Assembly: GCA_029204225.1 (NCBI GenBank)
Contig: CM055100.1
Span: 10,986,269 to 11,050,268, forward strand
DNA length: 64,000 nucleotides
From: Diphasiastrum complanatum
Lineage: Eukaryota; Streptophyta; Lycopodiopsida; Lycopodiales; Lycopodiaceae
Reading direction: 5' to 3'
Shown here in pieces: positions 45,421 to 55,310 of the stretch. The translations under genes were made by a program, and so were the position numbers. The notes beneath the pieces are model-generated. The model was not told the origin of the DNA, made no database searches, and saw only the letters and a program-made list of their open reading frames with translations. Each line of letters begins with the position of its first letter. The stretch's first letter is position 1.

Positions 45421-46075
45421 TGTGAAAAATACAGATCCTAAGTGGATCTAAACTCCAAGATCATTGGCTTGAATGCTTGCACTCCAAACTACATAAGCTA
45501 GGAATTGGCAACACATTCTATGCTACCTAGAATGCAAAGAACTTGATCAAAAAGCATTTATCACAAATGGAAACTTCCATAAACATCAAGTGCGGCCCAA
45601 AATAGCATTATACAGTCCATAATACATCAGCCTACCACTTTTGGAAAGCACCTAAGATCATACACAATAGCTTGAAGACAATACACACAACAATGCTCTC
45701 AATGGAGGAAGAAACAATGACAATGATCTATTGATCTCAATGAAGCATACAAAAGGTTTCTCCAACCTGTTTTCCACGACTTCCCTACTATTTATGGATG
45801 AGGAAGATGACTCTCTCTCCTCTCTCTAGAAGGTACTTGACCCTAGATATTCCCTATATAGGAAAAATAGCTAAAAATGGCTTATATGACCAAAATACAT
45901 CAAAATGGTCTCATTTTGAAGGGTATGAAGTTTGACACTTCATCATACTGAAAAAATACAGTAAATAAAAACATTGTGGCCTGGTTCACACGTGTGAAAC
46001 TCCAGAACCAAAACTATTTACAATTTTAGCCAATTTAGGCCTCAAACTAGCTAGGAAATGTTGACAATTTTCACA
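45421..46075 (-). repeat. E4 3' LTR
   Basis: On the minus strand TGTGAAAATTGTC... to ...TTTTTCACA, after the tract GAAGAGGGAG. It carries TTCACACGTGTGAA at 45985-45998 and a CCTATATAGG TATA-like box near 45850. Confidence 0.96.
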
Positions 46076-48116
46076 CTCCCTCTTCAACATTGGATGCTAG
46101 TTTCAACATAGTCTTTGAGCACATTCCAAGATTAGATCTATGCATTAAATATAGGTCCTTTCCCAATGGTTTGGTGAAGATATCAGCCACACACTCCTTT
46201 GAAGAGACATGTTGAAGCTCCACCTCTTTGGCAATGACTTGATCTCTCACAAAATGGTGAGCAATCTCAATGTGCTTGCTCCTTGCATGAAAAACAGGAT
46301 TGCTTGCCAAGCTTTGGGCTGAAAGGTTATCACAAAGTATGATTGGAGTCTTCTCTGGTTCCAGCAAGTGAAGATCCAATAACATCCTCTTGATCCAAAG
46401 AATCTCCTTGGTGCATGTTGTTAATGCCTTGTACTCGGCTTCGGTGGAAGATAGAGAGATAGTTGGTTGCTTCTTTGATAGCCATGAGACCACTCCATCT
46501 CCAAGATAGATTGCAAAGGCACTTGTTGACTTCCTATCCATTTGATCACCTGCAAAATCTGAATCTGAAAATCCACAAAGGTTAGGTGTAGTACCTCCAT
46601 ACAAGATGCCAAAATCTCTAGATCCCGAGATGTATCTAAGTACTCTCTTTCCTAGCTTCCAATGAGCCTCACTAGGATCTTGCATAAATTGACTTAGTTT
46701 ACCAACCACAAAGCTTAGATCAGGTCTTGTGATGGTTAACCATATAAGAGATCCTATTAGCTTTCTATAGAGAGTAATGTCCTTGAAGGATCTTTCATTA
46801 CTTCTTGTAGTTAGCTTTACATTTGATTCCATAGGAGTAGAAACAACTTTACAATCTTCCATATGAAACCTTTTTAGAATAGAGTTAACATACTTTTCTT
46901 GACATATGAATGTAGATTTAGAAGTTCTAATAATCTCTATTCCTAAGATATAATGAAGTTTACCAAGATCTTGAATTTCAAACTCTCTTTTGAGTGCCAT
47001 CTTGATTTCATCTATATCTAGATTGTTACCACCACTTAAGATAATGTCATCAACATAGATCAAAAGTAAAGTGATATCATTTTCATTCAATCTAAAGTAG
47101 AGAGAATGATCATACTCACTCATAACAAAGTTTTGAGAAAGTAAGAAGGAATTGAGCTTAGCATACCAACTCCTTGGTGCTTGCTTTAGCCCATACAAAC
47201 TCTTTTGGAGATAGCACACATGATTAGGCTCATCATGTGAAACATAGCCCTCGGGTTGCTCCATGTAAATATCTTCTTCAAGATCACCATTCAAGAAGGC
47301 ATTAGTAACATCCATTTGCCACATATCCCAATCATAAAGAGTTGCAAGAGAGATTAGGATTCGAATAGTTACCATCTTTGCCACGGGTGCAAAGGTCTCA
47401 TCATAGTCAATACCATATTCTTGAGCATACCCCTTTGCCACCAACCTTGCCTTGTACTTGTTGATTGATCCATCTTGATTTGTCTTGATCTTGAAGATCC
47501 ACTTACAACCAATTGCCTTCTTGTCCTTTGGAAGCTTTACCAACCTCCATGTGTTGCTTTTGATGAGTGCTTGATGCTCATGATCCATGGCTTGGATCCA
47601 TTCCTTCTTTTGAATTGCTTCACCTACACAAGTTGATTCATCAAAAGAGGTAAGAAAAGCAAAGTTAGAGTTGTCCACCACTTGCTTTCCTTTTTCATCA
47701 TAGGTTAGCCTTGATGGCTTAGCCCTTTGCCTTTGAGTCTTCCTTGAAGTTTGCTTTGGAGTGGCATCTCCATCTTCATCCAAGACATCTTGCACATCAT
47801 GATGATTAGTAGGCACATCAACATCAACATCAACAACATTGGAAACATTCTCTTCATGAAAGATGACATCCCTACTTATGACAACTTTCTTTGTAGAAGG
47901 AATGTACACTTTGTAAGCCTTGCTTACTTCACTATAGCCAACAAACACACCCTTCTTTGATGAAGGATCTTCTTTAGTTCTATCATCAAGTGTGATATTG
48001 ACAAAACATGTACATCCAAAGATCCTACAATGCTTGACACTCGGCCTTCTACCGTAAAGAACCTCATGAGGAGTTTTACCATCCAAGGAAGCACTTGTCC
48101 ATCTATTACATAGCAC
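46071..48116 (-). CDS. E4 integrase end, reverse transcriptase and RNase H
   Basis: 681 codons open. It begins inside integrase (LCNRWTSASLDGKTPHEVLYG, FGCTCFVNI, SRDVIFHEE), followed by an Asp-rich linker. RT: WIQAMDHEHQAL, CKWIFKIKTNQDG, WQMDVTNAFLNGDLEEDIYM, catalytic LIYVDDIILSGG, LGKLHYILGIEI. RNase H: GFSDSDFAGDQMDRKSTSAF, SLSSTEAEYKAL, ILCDNLSAQ, ARSKHIEIAHHF. All expected catalytic acids are present. The last residues are NVEEGV and the TGA stop lies at LTR bases 3-5. The Met at 48116 is not a true start: the frame belongs to the polyprotein of the upstream ORF (48106-50016), with which it overlaps by 11 bases after a small deletion. Confidence 0.95.
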   Translation of the reverse strand: MLCNRWTSASLDGKTPHEVLYGRRPSVKHCRIFGCTCFVNITLDDRTKEDPSSKKGVFVGYSEVSKAYKVYIPSTKKVVISRDVIFHEENVSNVVDVDVDVPTNHHDVQDVLDEDGDATPKQTSRKTQRQRAKPSRLTYDEKGKQVVDNSNFAFLTSFDESTCVGEAIQKKEWIQAMDHEHQALIKSNTWRLVKLPKDKKAIGCKWIFKIKTNQDGSINKYKARLVAKGYAQEYGIDYDETFAPVAKMVTIRILISLATLYDWDMWQMDVTNAFLNGDLEEDIYMEQPEGYVSHDEPNHVCYLQKSLYGLKQAPRSWYAKLNSFLLSQNFVMSEYDHSLYFRLNENDITLLLIYVDDIILSGGNNLDIDEIKMALKREFEIQDLGKLHYILGIEIIRTSKSTFICQEKYVNSILKRFHMEDCKVVSTPMESNVKLTTRSNERSFKDITLYRKLIGSLIWLTITRPDLSFVVGKLSQFMQDPSEAHWKLGKRVLRYISGSRDFGILYGGTTPNLCGFSDSDFAGDQMDRKSTSAFAIYLGDGVVSWLSKKQPTISLSSTEAEYKALTTCTKEILWIKRMLLDLHLLEPEKTPIILCDNLSAQSLASNPVFHARSKHIEIAHHFVRDQVIAKEVELQHVSSKECVADIFTKPLGKDLYLMHRSNLGMCSKTMLKLASNVEEGV

Positions 48117-50016
48117 ATGCTAAAGCTTCCCCCCAAAAAGACTTAGCAAGATTAGCATGTAGTCTCATTGCCTTGGCACATTCACAAAGGGTTCTATTCT
48201 TCCTCTCGGCCACTCCATTCTGTTGTGGAGTCCTAGGACTAGACATCTCCCTCTTAATCCCATGTGCTATACAAAAGTCTTTGAACCTATTTGAGGTGTA
48301 TTCCCCTCCATTATCAGATCTTAAGCATTTGATCTTTGTATTGAATTGGTTTTCCATTTCATTCTTGAACTTGACAAATGCAGCAAACACTTCATCCTTA
48401 CTTTTAAGAAGATAGATCCAAGTATACCTACTAAAGTCATCAATGAAAGTTGCATACATCTTTGCCCCACCATTGCTAGTTGTACTAGAAGAATGAATAT
48501 CAGAATGCACAAGTTGAAAAGCTTCTTTAGATCTAGAAGTAGATCTAGAATAAGCAAGTCTATGAGATTTGGACAAGGCACAATGTTCACAAACACTATT
48601 GTTTGCAACAAGACTTTTAGGGAGACCAAGAACAAGCTCTTTCTTTGCCATTACCTCCAAAGATTTGAAGTTGGGATGGCCCAACCTCTTGTGCCAAACT
48701 TCTTGGTTTGTCAATTGCTCCCTAGCCATACATCCTTCATGATTAGAGATCACACATGCATCAAGCTTGAAAAGTTTACCATGCCTCCTACCTTGAGCAA
48801 TCAAGGATCCACATTTACTTATCAAACATGCATCTCCAATGAACTCCACATCAAGTCCTTTGTCAATCATTTGACTTACACTAAGCAAATTCTTAGTGAT
48901 TGAAGGAATGTACAAAACATTTTCAAGATTTGCTTTCCTATTTGTTGAAAGGGAAATAGGAATAGTGCCTATGCCTTTGATGTCACATTGACCATCATTT
49001 GCAGTGTAGATGATGTTACCTTCTCCCTCATAAGACAATAAGGATGTAAAGTATTCCTTATGTCTTGTCATGTGAGATGAGGCTCCACTATCAATCCACC
49101 AAGGATCATTATCATCTATGTTGGCTAACAAACTTGAAGTCATAACAAGTGATTCACATGTGTTATGTTCTTCCTCATCTATTGTAAGATTTCCTTGCCT
49201 CTCTCCTTGCTCTCTTTTCTTCTTATAACACTCATTTGCAAAATGACCTTTTATCCCACAATAAAAGCACTTGAACTTTGACTTATTGTTCTTAGTAGAA
49301 GAGGAAGAGGAAGAGTGATCATCATGATCAAAGTTACCACCTTTGGACCATTTCCCTTTGCCTTTACCTTTGCCCTTGAATTTGCCTTTTGTGAAGAAAG
49401 CCTCTTCACCTCCACCTTGCAAGGATGCACCATCAAGCTTTGATTGCAACCTATGTTCTTCAGCCAATAAGATTTCTTGCAAGTCAACCACACTTGGCAA
49501 GACTCTTTGAATGGCAAAACTTTGCACAAGGTTAGCATGTTCATTTAGCAAACCATTCAACATAACTTGGACTATTTCACCATCTTTTATGTTCTCATCA
49601 ATGCATGCTAAATCATCACTTAGGGACTTAACTCTCAAGATAAATGCATGAGCACTTTCACCCTCTCTTTGCCTACTAGAAAATATTTGTCTCCTTAGGG
49701 TCAATACCCTAGATGTGGACTTTGATTCAAAGAGCTTCTTTAAGGCATTCCATGCCTCACTTGCACTTTGACACTTTCCAACTTCCTTGAGAAGTTCATT
49801 TGTAACATTCATTTTAATGATATGAAGAGCCCTTTTGGCCTTCTTATCAAACCTTTGTTGCTCTTGAAGTGTGAGAGGTCTCTCTTCAATTTCTGCAACT
49901 ATGTCCATGAGTTCATTCAACTCAAGTAAGGACTCCATCCTCACTTTCCAAGTAGAGTAGTTTGATGAACTCAACCTTTCACTAGACTCTAGCATGATCC
50001 CACCATTGGAAGCCAT
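48106..50016 (-). CDS. E4 gag-protease-integrase
   Basis: 636 codons from MASNGGIMLE at 50016. UBN2-type gag about residues 1-210; Lys/Gly-rich basic stretch 210-225; zinc knuckle C250-C253-H258-C263 (CFYCGIKGHFANEC). Aspartic protease active site is at D309 (WIDSGASSHM). Integrase has H442, H447, C476, C479 and catalytic D506, D568 and E604, 35 residues between the last two. The product makes virus-like particles and integrates cDNA in the nucleus. It ends ALACAM-stop at 48106. Related E3 has ANYLCNR at this place, so about 8 bases were lost near 48110, shifting pol out of frame. The chosen ATG is the first in frame after the leader and aligns with the start of G and E3 gag. Confidence 0.95.
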   Translation of the reverse strand: MASNGGIMLESSERLSSSNYSTWKVRMESLLELNELMDIVAEIEERPLTLQEQQRFDKKAKRALHIIKMNVTNELLKEVGKCQSASEAWNALKKLFESKSTSRVLTLRRQIFSSRQREGESAHAFILRVKSLSDDLACIDENIKDGEIVQVMLNGLLNEHANLVQSFAIQRVLPSVVDLQEILLAEEHRLQSKLDGASLQGGGEEAFFTKGKFKGKGKGKGKWSKGGNFDHDDHSSSSSSTKNNKSKFKCFYCGIKGHFANECYKKKREQGERQGNLTIDEEEHNTCESLVMTSSLLANIDDNDPWWIDSGASSHMTRHKEYFTSLLSYEGEGNIIYTANDGQCDIKGIGTIPISLSTNRKANLENVLYIPSITKNLLSVSQMIDKGLDVEFIGDACLISKCGSLIAQGRRHGKLFKLDACVISNHEGCMAREQLTNQEVWHKRLGHPNFKSLEVMAKKELVLGLPKSLVANNSVCEHCALSKSHRLAYSRSTSRSKEAFQLVHSDIHSSSTTSNGGAKMYATFIDDFSRYTWIYLLKSKDEVFAAFVKFKNEMENQFNTKIKCLRSDNGGEYTSNRFKDFCIAHGIKREMSSPRTPQQNGVAERKNRTLCECAKAMRLHANLAKSFWGEALACAM

Positions 50017-51173
50017 GATTCTAATGTTTCTTCAACTTTTAGGTTTTGTCCTAAAGCACTTAGCACTCACTTTTCTCTCAACAAATGATAGATAAAGAGA
50101 TCTATGAAGATTTAGGACCCTAAAACACTTCTATCTTGAACCTAGATGGTTTCCAAGCATAGAAAGGAAGATTGAAACACATGCAACACTTTGCACACAC
50201 TAAGAATGGATTACAAAATCAAACCAACCTGAACACACTCTTGCTTAAGCTCTCAAACTTTCCAGCAAGTGACCAAATCAAGTTATGGTGTGAAGAGTTA
50301 CTTGCATTCTTAGAAAATACCCAAAACTAGGATGCCAAGATTACCTAGTAATGAACAAACTTGATCAACATATGATCAACACACTAAGATATTGATTCAA
50401 CCTGTAAAACCACATGTAAACCACACTTCTAAAAGTTTATAAACTCCAGCAAGTGATAAATACAAGATTTAGAGGTGAATGAATGAGCACACTTAGTGAA
50501 TCACAAGACTAGCTTCACTATCTTGTCAAATCTTGGTGTTTAGATGTAGATCTAAGATCACTTCACATGAGAATGTTCCTCAACCTGTTAAGAACCTGAA
50601 AACACACTTGCATAATGGTTAACACCTTCCAGCAAATGCTCCAATCAAATTACATAAGGAGAGTTACTTACATGCTCAACAAAGTACACCAAAATTTATG
50701 CCAAAATTGATGACAATCTTTACAATATGCTCTTCACAATGGAGCTTACAATATGTTCACCCAAAAAAGGGGATCTTTCATCCAAATGGGAGCTTTGCTC
50801 AGCCTTTAGGAGAATTACAACTCACTCAAAAGAGCATTTGTCATCCACTTAAGGAGAAGTTTCATCCACTTAAGGAGAGTGTTCATCCAAGAATGGAGAT
50901 TGTCAACAATAGGATTGAAAAGAACATTGTTAGTATTGAATATGCACAAGCCTCACAATCACAAATGATTAGGTGTTATGATCTGATCCAAAATAGTTTC
51001 TTTTCAGCCTCTGATCTTCAATAGACCTGAAATATGCTTTTGATCCACAAGTTCAACTCACAAAACAAAGGTTAGTAAGATTTGATCAACAAAGCAATGC
51101 AAAATCATGCTAGAACTTGATCAAACATCCAAATATCACCAAAAATGGAATACTTACTGTAAATAGAAGCCAA
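50017..51173 (-). repeat. E4 leader with three degenerate repeats of about 178 bp
   Basis: The words CAACCTG..., ACACACTT and CCAGCAAGTGA/CCAGCAAATGC recur in order starting near 50223, 50398 and 50580 (plus-strand reading). A smaller 21-bp tandem (TCATCCACTTAAGGAGA) is at 50841-50880. An open frame on the plus strand at 50698-51024 is antisense to the leader and has no recognisable content. Confidence 0.65.
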
Positions 51174-51188
51174 CCAGCTCTGATACCA
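51174..51188 (-). other. Primer-binding site of E4
   Basis: Minus strand TGGTATCAGAGCTGG immediately after the 5' LTR end TTTTTCACA. Confidence 0.95.
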
Positions 51189-51843
51189 TGTGAAAAATAC
51201 AGATCCTAAGTGGATCTAAACTCCAAGATCATTGGCTTGAATGCTTGCACTCCAAACTACATAAGCTAGGAATTGGCAACACATTCTATGCTACCTAGAA
51301 TGCAAAGAACTTGATCAAAAAGCATTTATCACAAATGGAAACTTCCATAAACATCAAGTGCGGTCCAAAATAGCATTATACAGTCCATAATACATCAGCC
51401 TACCACTTTTGGAAAGCACCTAAGATCATACACAATAGCTTGAAGACAATACACACAACAATGCTCTCAATGGAGGAAGAAACAATGACAATGATCTATT
51501 GATCTCAATGAAGCATACAAAAGGTTTCTCCAACCTGTTTTCCACGACTTCCCTACTATTTATGGATGAGGAAGATGACTCTCTCTCCTCTTTCTAGAAG
51601 GTACTTGACCCTAGATATTCCCTATATAGGAAAAATAGCTAAAAATGGCTTATATGACCAAAATACATCAAAATGGTCTCATTTTGAAGGGTATGAAGTT
51701 TGACACTTCATCATACTGAAAAAATACAGTAAATAAAAACATTGTGGCCTGGTTCACACGTGTGAAACTCCAGAACCAAAACTATTTACAATTTTAGCCA
51801 ATTTAGGCCTCAAACTAGCTAGGAAATGTTGACAATTTTCACA
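51189..51843 (-). repeat. E4 5' LTR
   Basis: 655 bp, nearly identical to 45421-46075; TTCACACGTGTGAA at 51753-51766. Confidence 0.96.
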
Positions 51844-51927
51844 CTCCATTCTGAACTTTCAAATTGAATAATTAGAAGTATTTAGTCTTCCATTTGCTTC
51901 TAGAATATATCCTCCCAGAGGTGCCAT
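51844..51927 (-). pseudogene. Copia E3 gag, first codons
   Basis: From ATG at 51927: MAPLGGYILEANGRL, then TSNYSI, a TGA where relatives have Trp, then KFRME up to the E4 insertion. The next codons (SILILQDVMDIVLG) are at 45420-45370 on the other side of E4. Confidence 0.9.
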
Positions 51928-52352
51928 TTAGATGAAGACTTTTTAGTTATTGGACTGCAATATGTTTGAGCTTGTTCCAATCAGACTTAAAGTTGCTGCT
52001 CTCTTTCACTATAGATATTTTCAAGGATGTTCTACCTTCCTATGTGAAACACTTGCAACTGTATTTGAGATGGATCTCAAATATTCCACAAGACAAGATT
52101 ATCTAGATCAAACACACAAAGTGGATTGAGACACTTTGGCAAGTTTGAATTCTACTTTTGGCACGTGTGAAATGCTTCAAAAGAAAACACTATTGATACT
52201 CAGAAGGTTTAAAGGGTGTTCAATTACTTCAAACTTAGTCTTGATCTTCAGTTTCTTGTGTAGGATGCACATGCTAGAAAACTCACTGTCCTAAAACATG
52301 CGTTTGGTGTCTGAAATGGTGAGGAGAGTGGGCGCTGATCCATCCCTTACCT

Positions 52353-52353
<1 letters not shown>
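51928..52353 (-). other. Probable E3 leader, then unassigned
   Basis: Non-coding. It contains GGCACGTGTGAA at about 52160-52172, close to the LTR palindrome, but no LTR end or primer site was recognised. Confidence 0.4.

Positions 52354-52434
<81 letters not shown>
52354..52434. repeat. (CT)n microsatellite, 81 bp
   Basis: Uninterrupted CT run. The Arg-Glu open frame on the minus strand across it is an artefact. Confidence 0.97.
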
Positions 52435-52436
<2 letters not shown>

Positions 52437-52575
52437 CGCACGGATTCTATTCTCTCGATCTCTGTTGTCCGAGAGAAAATGTGGGCGTGGGTTGGGCCGT
52501 GAAGGAGAACCCGTGAGGCCTAATTTGTTGCAGCCTGAGTGGAGGGATATCTTTGGATTGTAATAGGGAGAAAGT

Positions 52576-52595
52576 GGGGGGGGGGGGGGGGGGGG
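52576..52595. repeat. Run of about 20 G
   Basis: A homopolymer on the plus strand after GAAAGT. Such runs can form G-quadruplex and are prone to sequencing length error. Confidence 0.9.
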
Positions 52596-52619
52596 TAGGT
52601 GTCCCTCCAAACTCAAGTT

Positions 52620-53010
52620 TACTTCTAAAACTTGGAGTTAGGCATGCAAGTGGTAGGTAAGATGGGATTGGGAGAGGTCAATTTTTGGCATTTGCAGTTT
52701 TTTGAAACCTTGTGAAATTCTTGCTTGAAATGGGTTTTTCAGTTTTAAGAAACTGATAATTAATTTTTGCAGTTAATTATTTGAGTTAACAAGTTCATAA
52801 CAACTTTACGTTGCATTGACGGTTAATTTCAATTTTATTGCGTAAACGATCCATTTGCCGATTCATTGGTATAATTGACAAATAAAAGCACGTATGGTCT
52901 GTAAATTGGTTTTTTGTAGACATTGCTTGGTTCAGTAACTATTATACCCGTAATGAATGTGTTAACTGAACGAAATTATTTTTTTAATTTTATTTTCAGC
53001 TGGCAAGCAA
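52620..53010 (+). other. Leader of chromovirus GY with intron-like 3' end
   Basis: AT-rich, no LTR or primer site recognised. It ends in a T-rich tract with TTTTATTTTCAG followed by CTGGCAAGCAA and the gag ATG, which looks like a splice acceptor. Confidence 0.4.
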
Positions 53011-53962
53011 ATGGATACTGATGAAATTTTTGAGGGGGGTGCTACCGAGATTCACCCGGCATCATCAGGAAGTGATGGGGGAAATACGGAGATTCAACCG
53101 GCCTCACTCGGCAGTGATGACACCCTAGACTCAGAAAAACTGTTGCAAACCTTAGGCAAGGCAGTTTTAGAACTTCATCAAACAATGGGATAAACAAATG
53201 CAAAATCTATTTAATCAAATGCAAGCAATTAACTCTAACAACTTGGGCTACCAACCGGAAATATTTTTCGACGATAAAAAGTTTAAACATCCGGAAGTTG
53301 AAGACTGGATAAATCGTTGGACAAGCTATTTTAGCTTGCACAACGCCAAGAAGATAAACGAATATCATCGGTTCTATTGTTTCTGGAAGGCAAAGCCTCT
53401 TCTTGGTGGAGGGAACTTTCCACGAAACCGGTGACTTGGGCTAGATTCTTGATGAAATTTCGGAAAGCTTTTGTCACGATAGACGATTCCGAGTTGTATT
53501 CGGTTTATCATTTGCAAAATGGGCAACTGAGAACTGGACGGTTATGTCCAAGAGTTCTTGGACTCTTTGGCCAAGGTGCCGCTTTTTTATCGTAAGTTAG
53601 CACAGTGGCAATTTATTGCCAAATTGCCAGCTGACTATCAAAATGAATGCAAACAAAATATCCTCAACTCACTAGAGAATGCTATCCGTGTGGCGAAAGC
53701 CTATGATAGTACAGTTCTTGCATCATGAAAAAGCGTGCATGGCCAAACGGCCCCGAAACCCAAGCAAGAAAAATCAAACAAGCATAAGAAGCAGTTTTTT
53801 GAAGAGCTGGAAGCAGAAGAGTACCAACAATCAAAGAAAAAGAAGAATAAGAAAAAACTGGTGGTAAAAGACAAAGCACGATTGGCGGCGCTTAAATAGA
53901 ATCTGTGTTTCCTCTGCAATAAACTCGAGCACCGTGACAAACAGTGCCCTGAACGGAAAGCA
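53011..53962 (+). pseudogene. GY gag, frameshifted
   Basis: MDTDEIFEGG start with an acidic N-terminus, stop at 53191, then in other frames PEVEDWINRWTSYFSLH and ASSWWRELSTKPVTWARFLM (53260-53460), typical of the gypsy gag core, then TIDDSELYSVYHLQNGQL. Basic Lys-rich stretch about 53740-53900, then a zinc knuckle CFLCNKLEHRDKQC (53909-53950), CX2CX4HX4C intact. Confidence 0.82.
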
Positions 53963-53977
53963 AAGTCGTCAAGTTTC

Positions 53978-54538
53978 ATGACTGTGGATTTACCGGTTGG
54001 TAAATTGGAAGTCAATTTGTTGAATAATTGTGACTGTACTTGTAACTTTATTGCACTCTCTTTCAAGCCTAATGAATTGTTTCGTGTGAGAGGCAATATT
54101 TTAGGCAAAGATGTGAATGTGCTATTTGATTCAAGTAGTACTCACAATTTTTTGAATGCTCGACTTGTGCAGAAGCTCCGAGTGCTCACCATGGCTAGTG
54201 ATCACCGTTACCTGGTTCGTCTTGCCTCAGGGTCGGACACTAAGATTTGGGATGTCAAAGTCTCGAACTTAGAGCTTCAGATGCAGGACTATGTTGAGCC
54301 GTTGGATTTTCATGTCATGAATCTAGAGCAGACTGATGTGATTTTGGGCTATGAATGGTTTTTTGGCAAGTCAAACTCTTTAGAAATAGATTTTAAAAAT
54401 CATTCTATAGTATTTAAAGATAAGTTTGATCAGATTGTCTCTATTTATGGAGAGACCGATGTGCTTCCATCATCGATGATTTCCTCGACTGAATTAATTG
54501 AGAAACTTCATGATATGAACTCTTTCACTTGCTTTTGA
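53978..54538 (+). pseudogene. GY aspartic protease region
   Basis: Open for 186 codons in this window. Retropepsin motif VNVLFDSSSTHNFLNARL: relatives have D-S/T-G, here the Gly is Ser, likely inactivating. ILGYEWFF matches the second conserved strand (ILGxxWL). It ends at a stop where relatives run on into RT. Confidence 0.85.
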
Positions 54539-54540
54539 AA

Positions 54541-55310
54541 TCTCGTATGCATTGTGATGTTGGTGATGTGAATATGTTTTCATGCTTTAACACCAAAATT
54601 TTTCATAAGGAACAAAAGCTTTTGCAAGATTTAAAACAAGAGTTTAATGAAGTTTTTCCGAAGCAACTACCTTATGGACTACCACCCGCCCAGTCGGTAG
54701 ATTATAACATAGATCTTTTGTCCGAAAGTCGTCCTATCTTCAGACAACCATATCGGTTTAGTCAGAAGGAAGAGGAGGAAGTGGCTAGGTAGATCGAGGA
54801 GTATCTCAAAATGGGACACATAAGACCTAGTAAATCTTCAAGGGGAGCACCTATCCTTCTTAAGAGTAAGAAAGATGGGAGTTTCCAGCTATGTGTAGAT
54901 TACAAGGGTCTGAACAAACTAACAGTTAAAAATAAATACCCATTGCCCAGGATGGACGATCTCATAGATCGATTGAATGGAGCTAAATACTTCACGAAAA
55001 TTGATCTATGTATGGGATACCATCAGATTAGGATACATCTGAAAGATGTATCTAAAGCCTGTTTTAGGACCAGGTTTGGCCACTACGAGTTTCTTGTATT
55101 TCCCTTTGGTTTGACAAATGCTCCAGCTACTTTCCAGCAAATGATGAACGACTTGCTTCATCCATATTTGGGGAAGTTCGTAGTAGTCTTTCTGGACGAT
55201 ATTCTGATCTATAGCAGAACACTCAAAGAGCATGTTAAGCATCTCCGTACTGTCTTACGTATCTTAAGACAAGAGAAGATTTATGCAAAAAAATCAAAGT
55301 GAGAATTCTT
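54541..55310 (+). pseudogene. GY reverse transcriptase
   Basis: Starts with EVFPKQLPYGLPPAQSVDY and PIFRQPYRFSQKE. TAG at 54790 interrupts VAR-IEEYL. Then [73 protein letters not shown] and catalytic [14 protein letters not shown] at about 55300 replaces the Trp of KxxWEFF. Confidence 0.92.

Larger units (their letters stand above)
45421..51843 (-). mobile_element. Copia E4, complete and young
   Basis: 6423 bp with two 655-bp LTRs that I read as differing at two bases (C/T at 45600 versus 51368; C/T in the CTCTCTCCTCT stretch). Only one frameshift breaks the polyprotein. The target overlap is CTCC (45417-45420 and 51844-51847), or ACTCC if one A shared with the LTR end is counted as host. 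It lies in E3 gag. Confidence 0.96.
41664..52290 (-). mobile_element. Copia E3, interrupted in gag by E4 and truncated
   Basis: 3' LTR (41664-42455), RNase H end, RT stub, integrase, protease, gag (to 45420). It continues beyond E4 at 51844 with the gag start and some leader. No 5' LTR or primer site is recognised before the microsatellite at 52354, so the right end (52290) is approximate. Confidence 0.82.

Noticed and set aside
50698-51024. 108-codon plus-strand frame
   Set aside because: Antisense to the E4 leader, made of short internal repeats, and without a known domain or promoter.
52347-52616. 89-codon minus-strand frame with Pro-rich start and Arg-Glu tail
   Set aside because: It is created by the poly-G and (CT)n runs.
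52290-53010. 5' LTR of chromovirus GY
   Set aside because: No sequence matching the 3' LTR start (TGTCATGCCC...) and no primer-binding site was seen upstream of gag.
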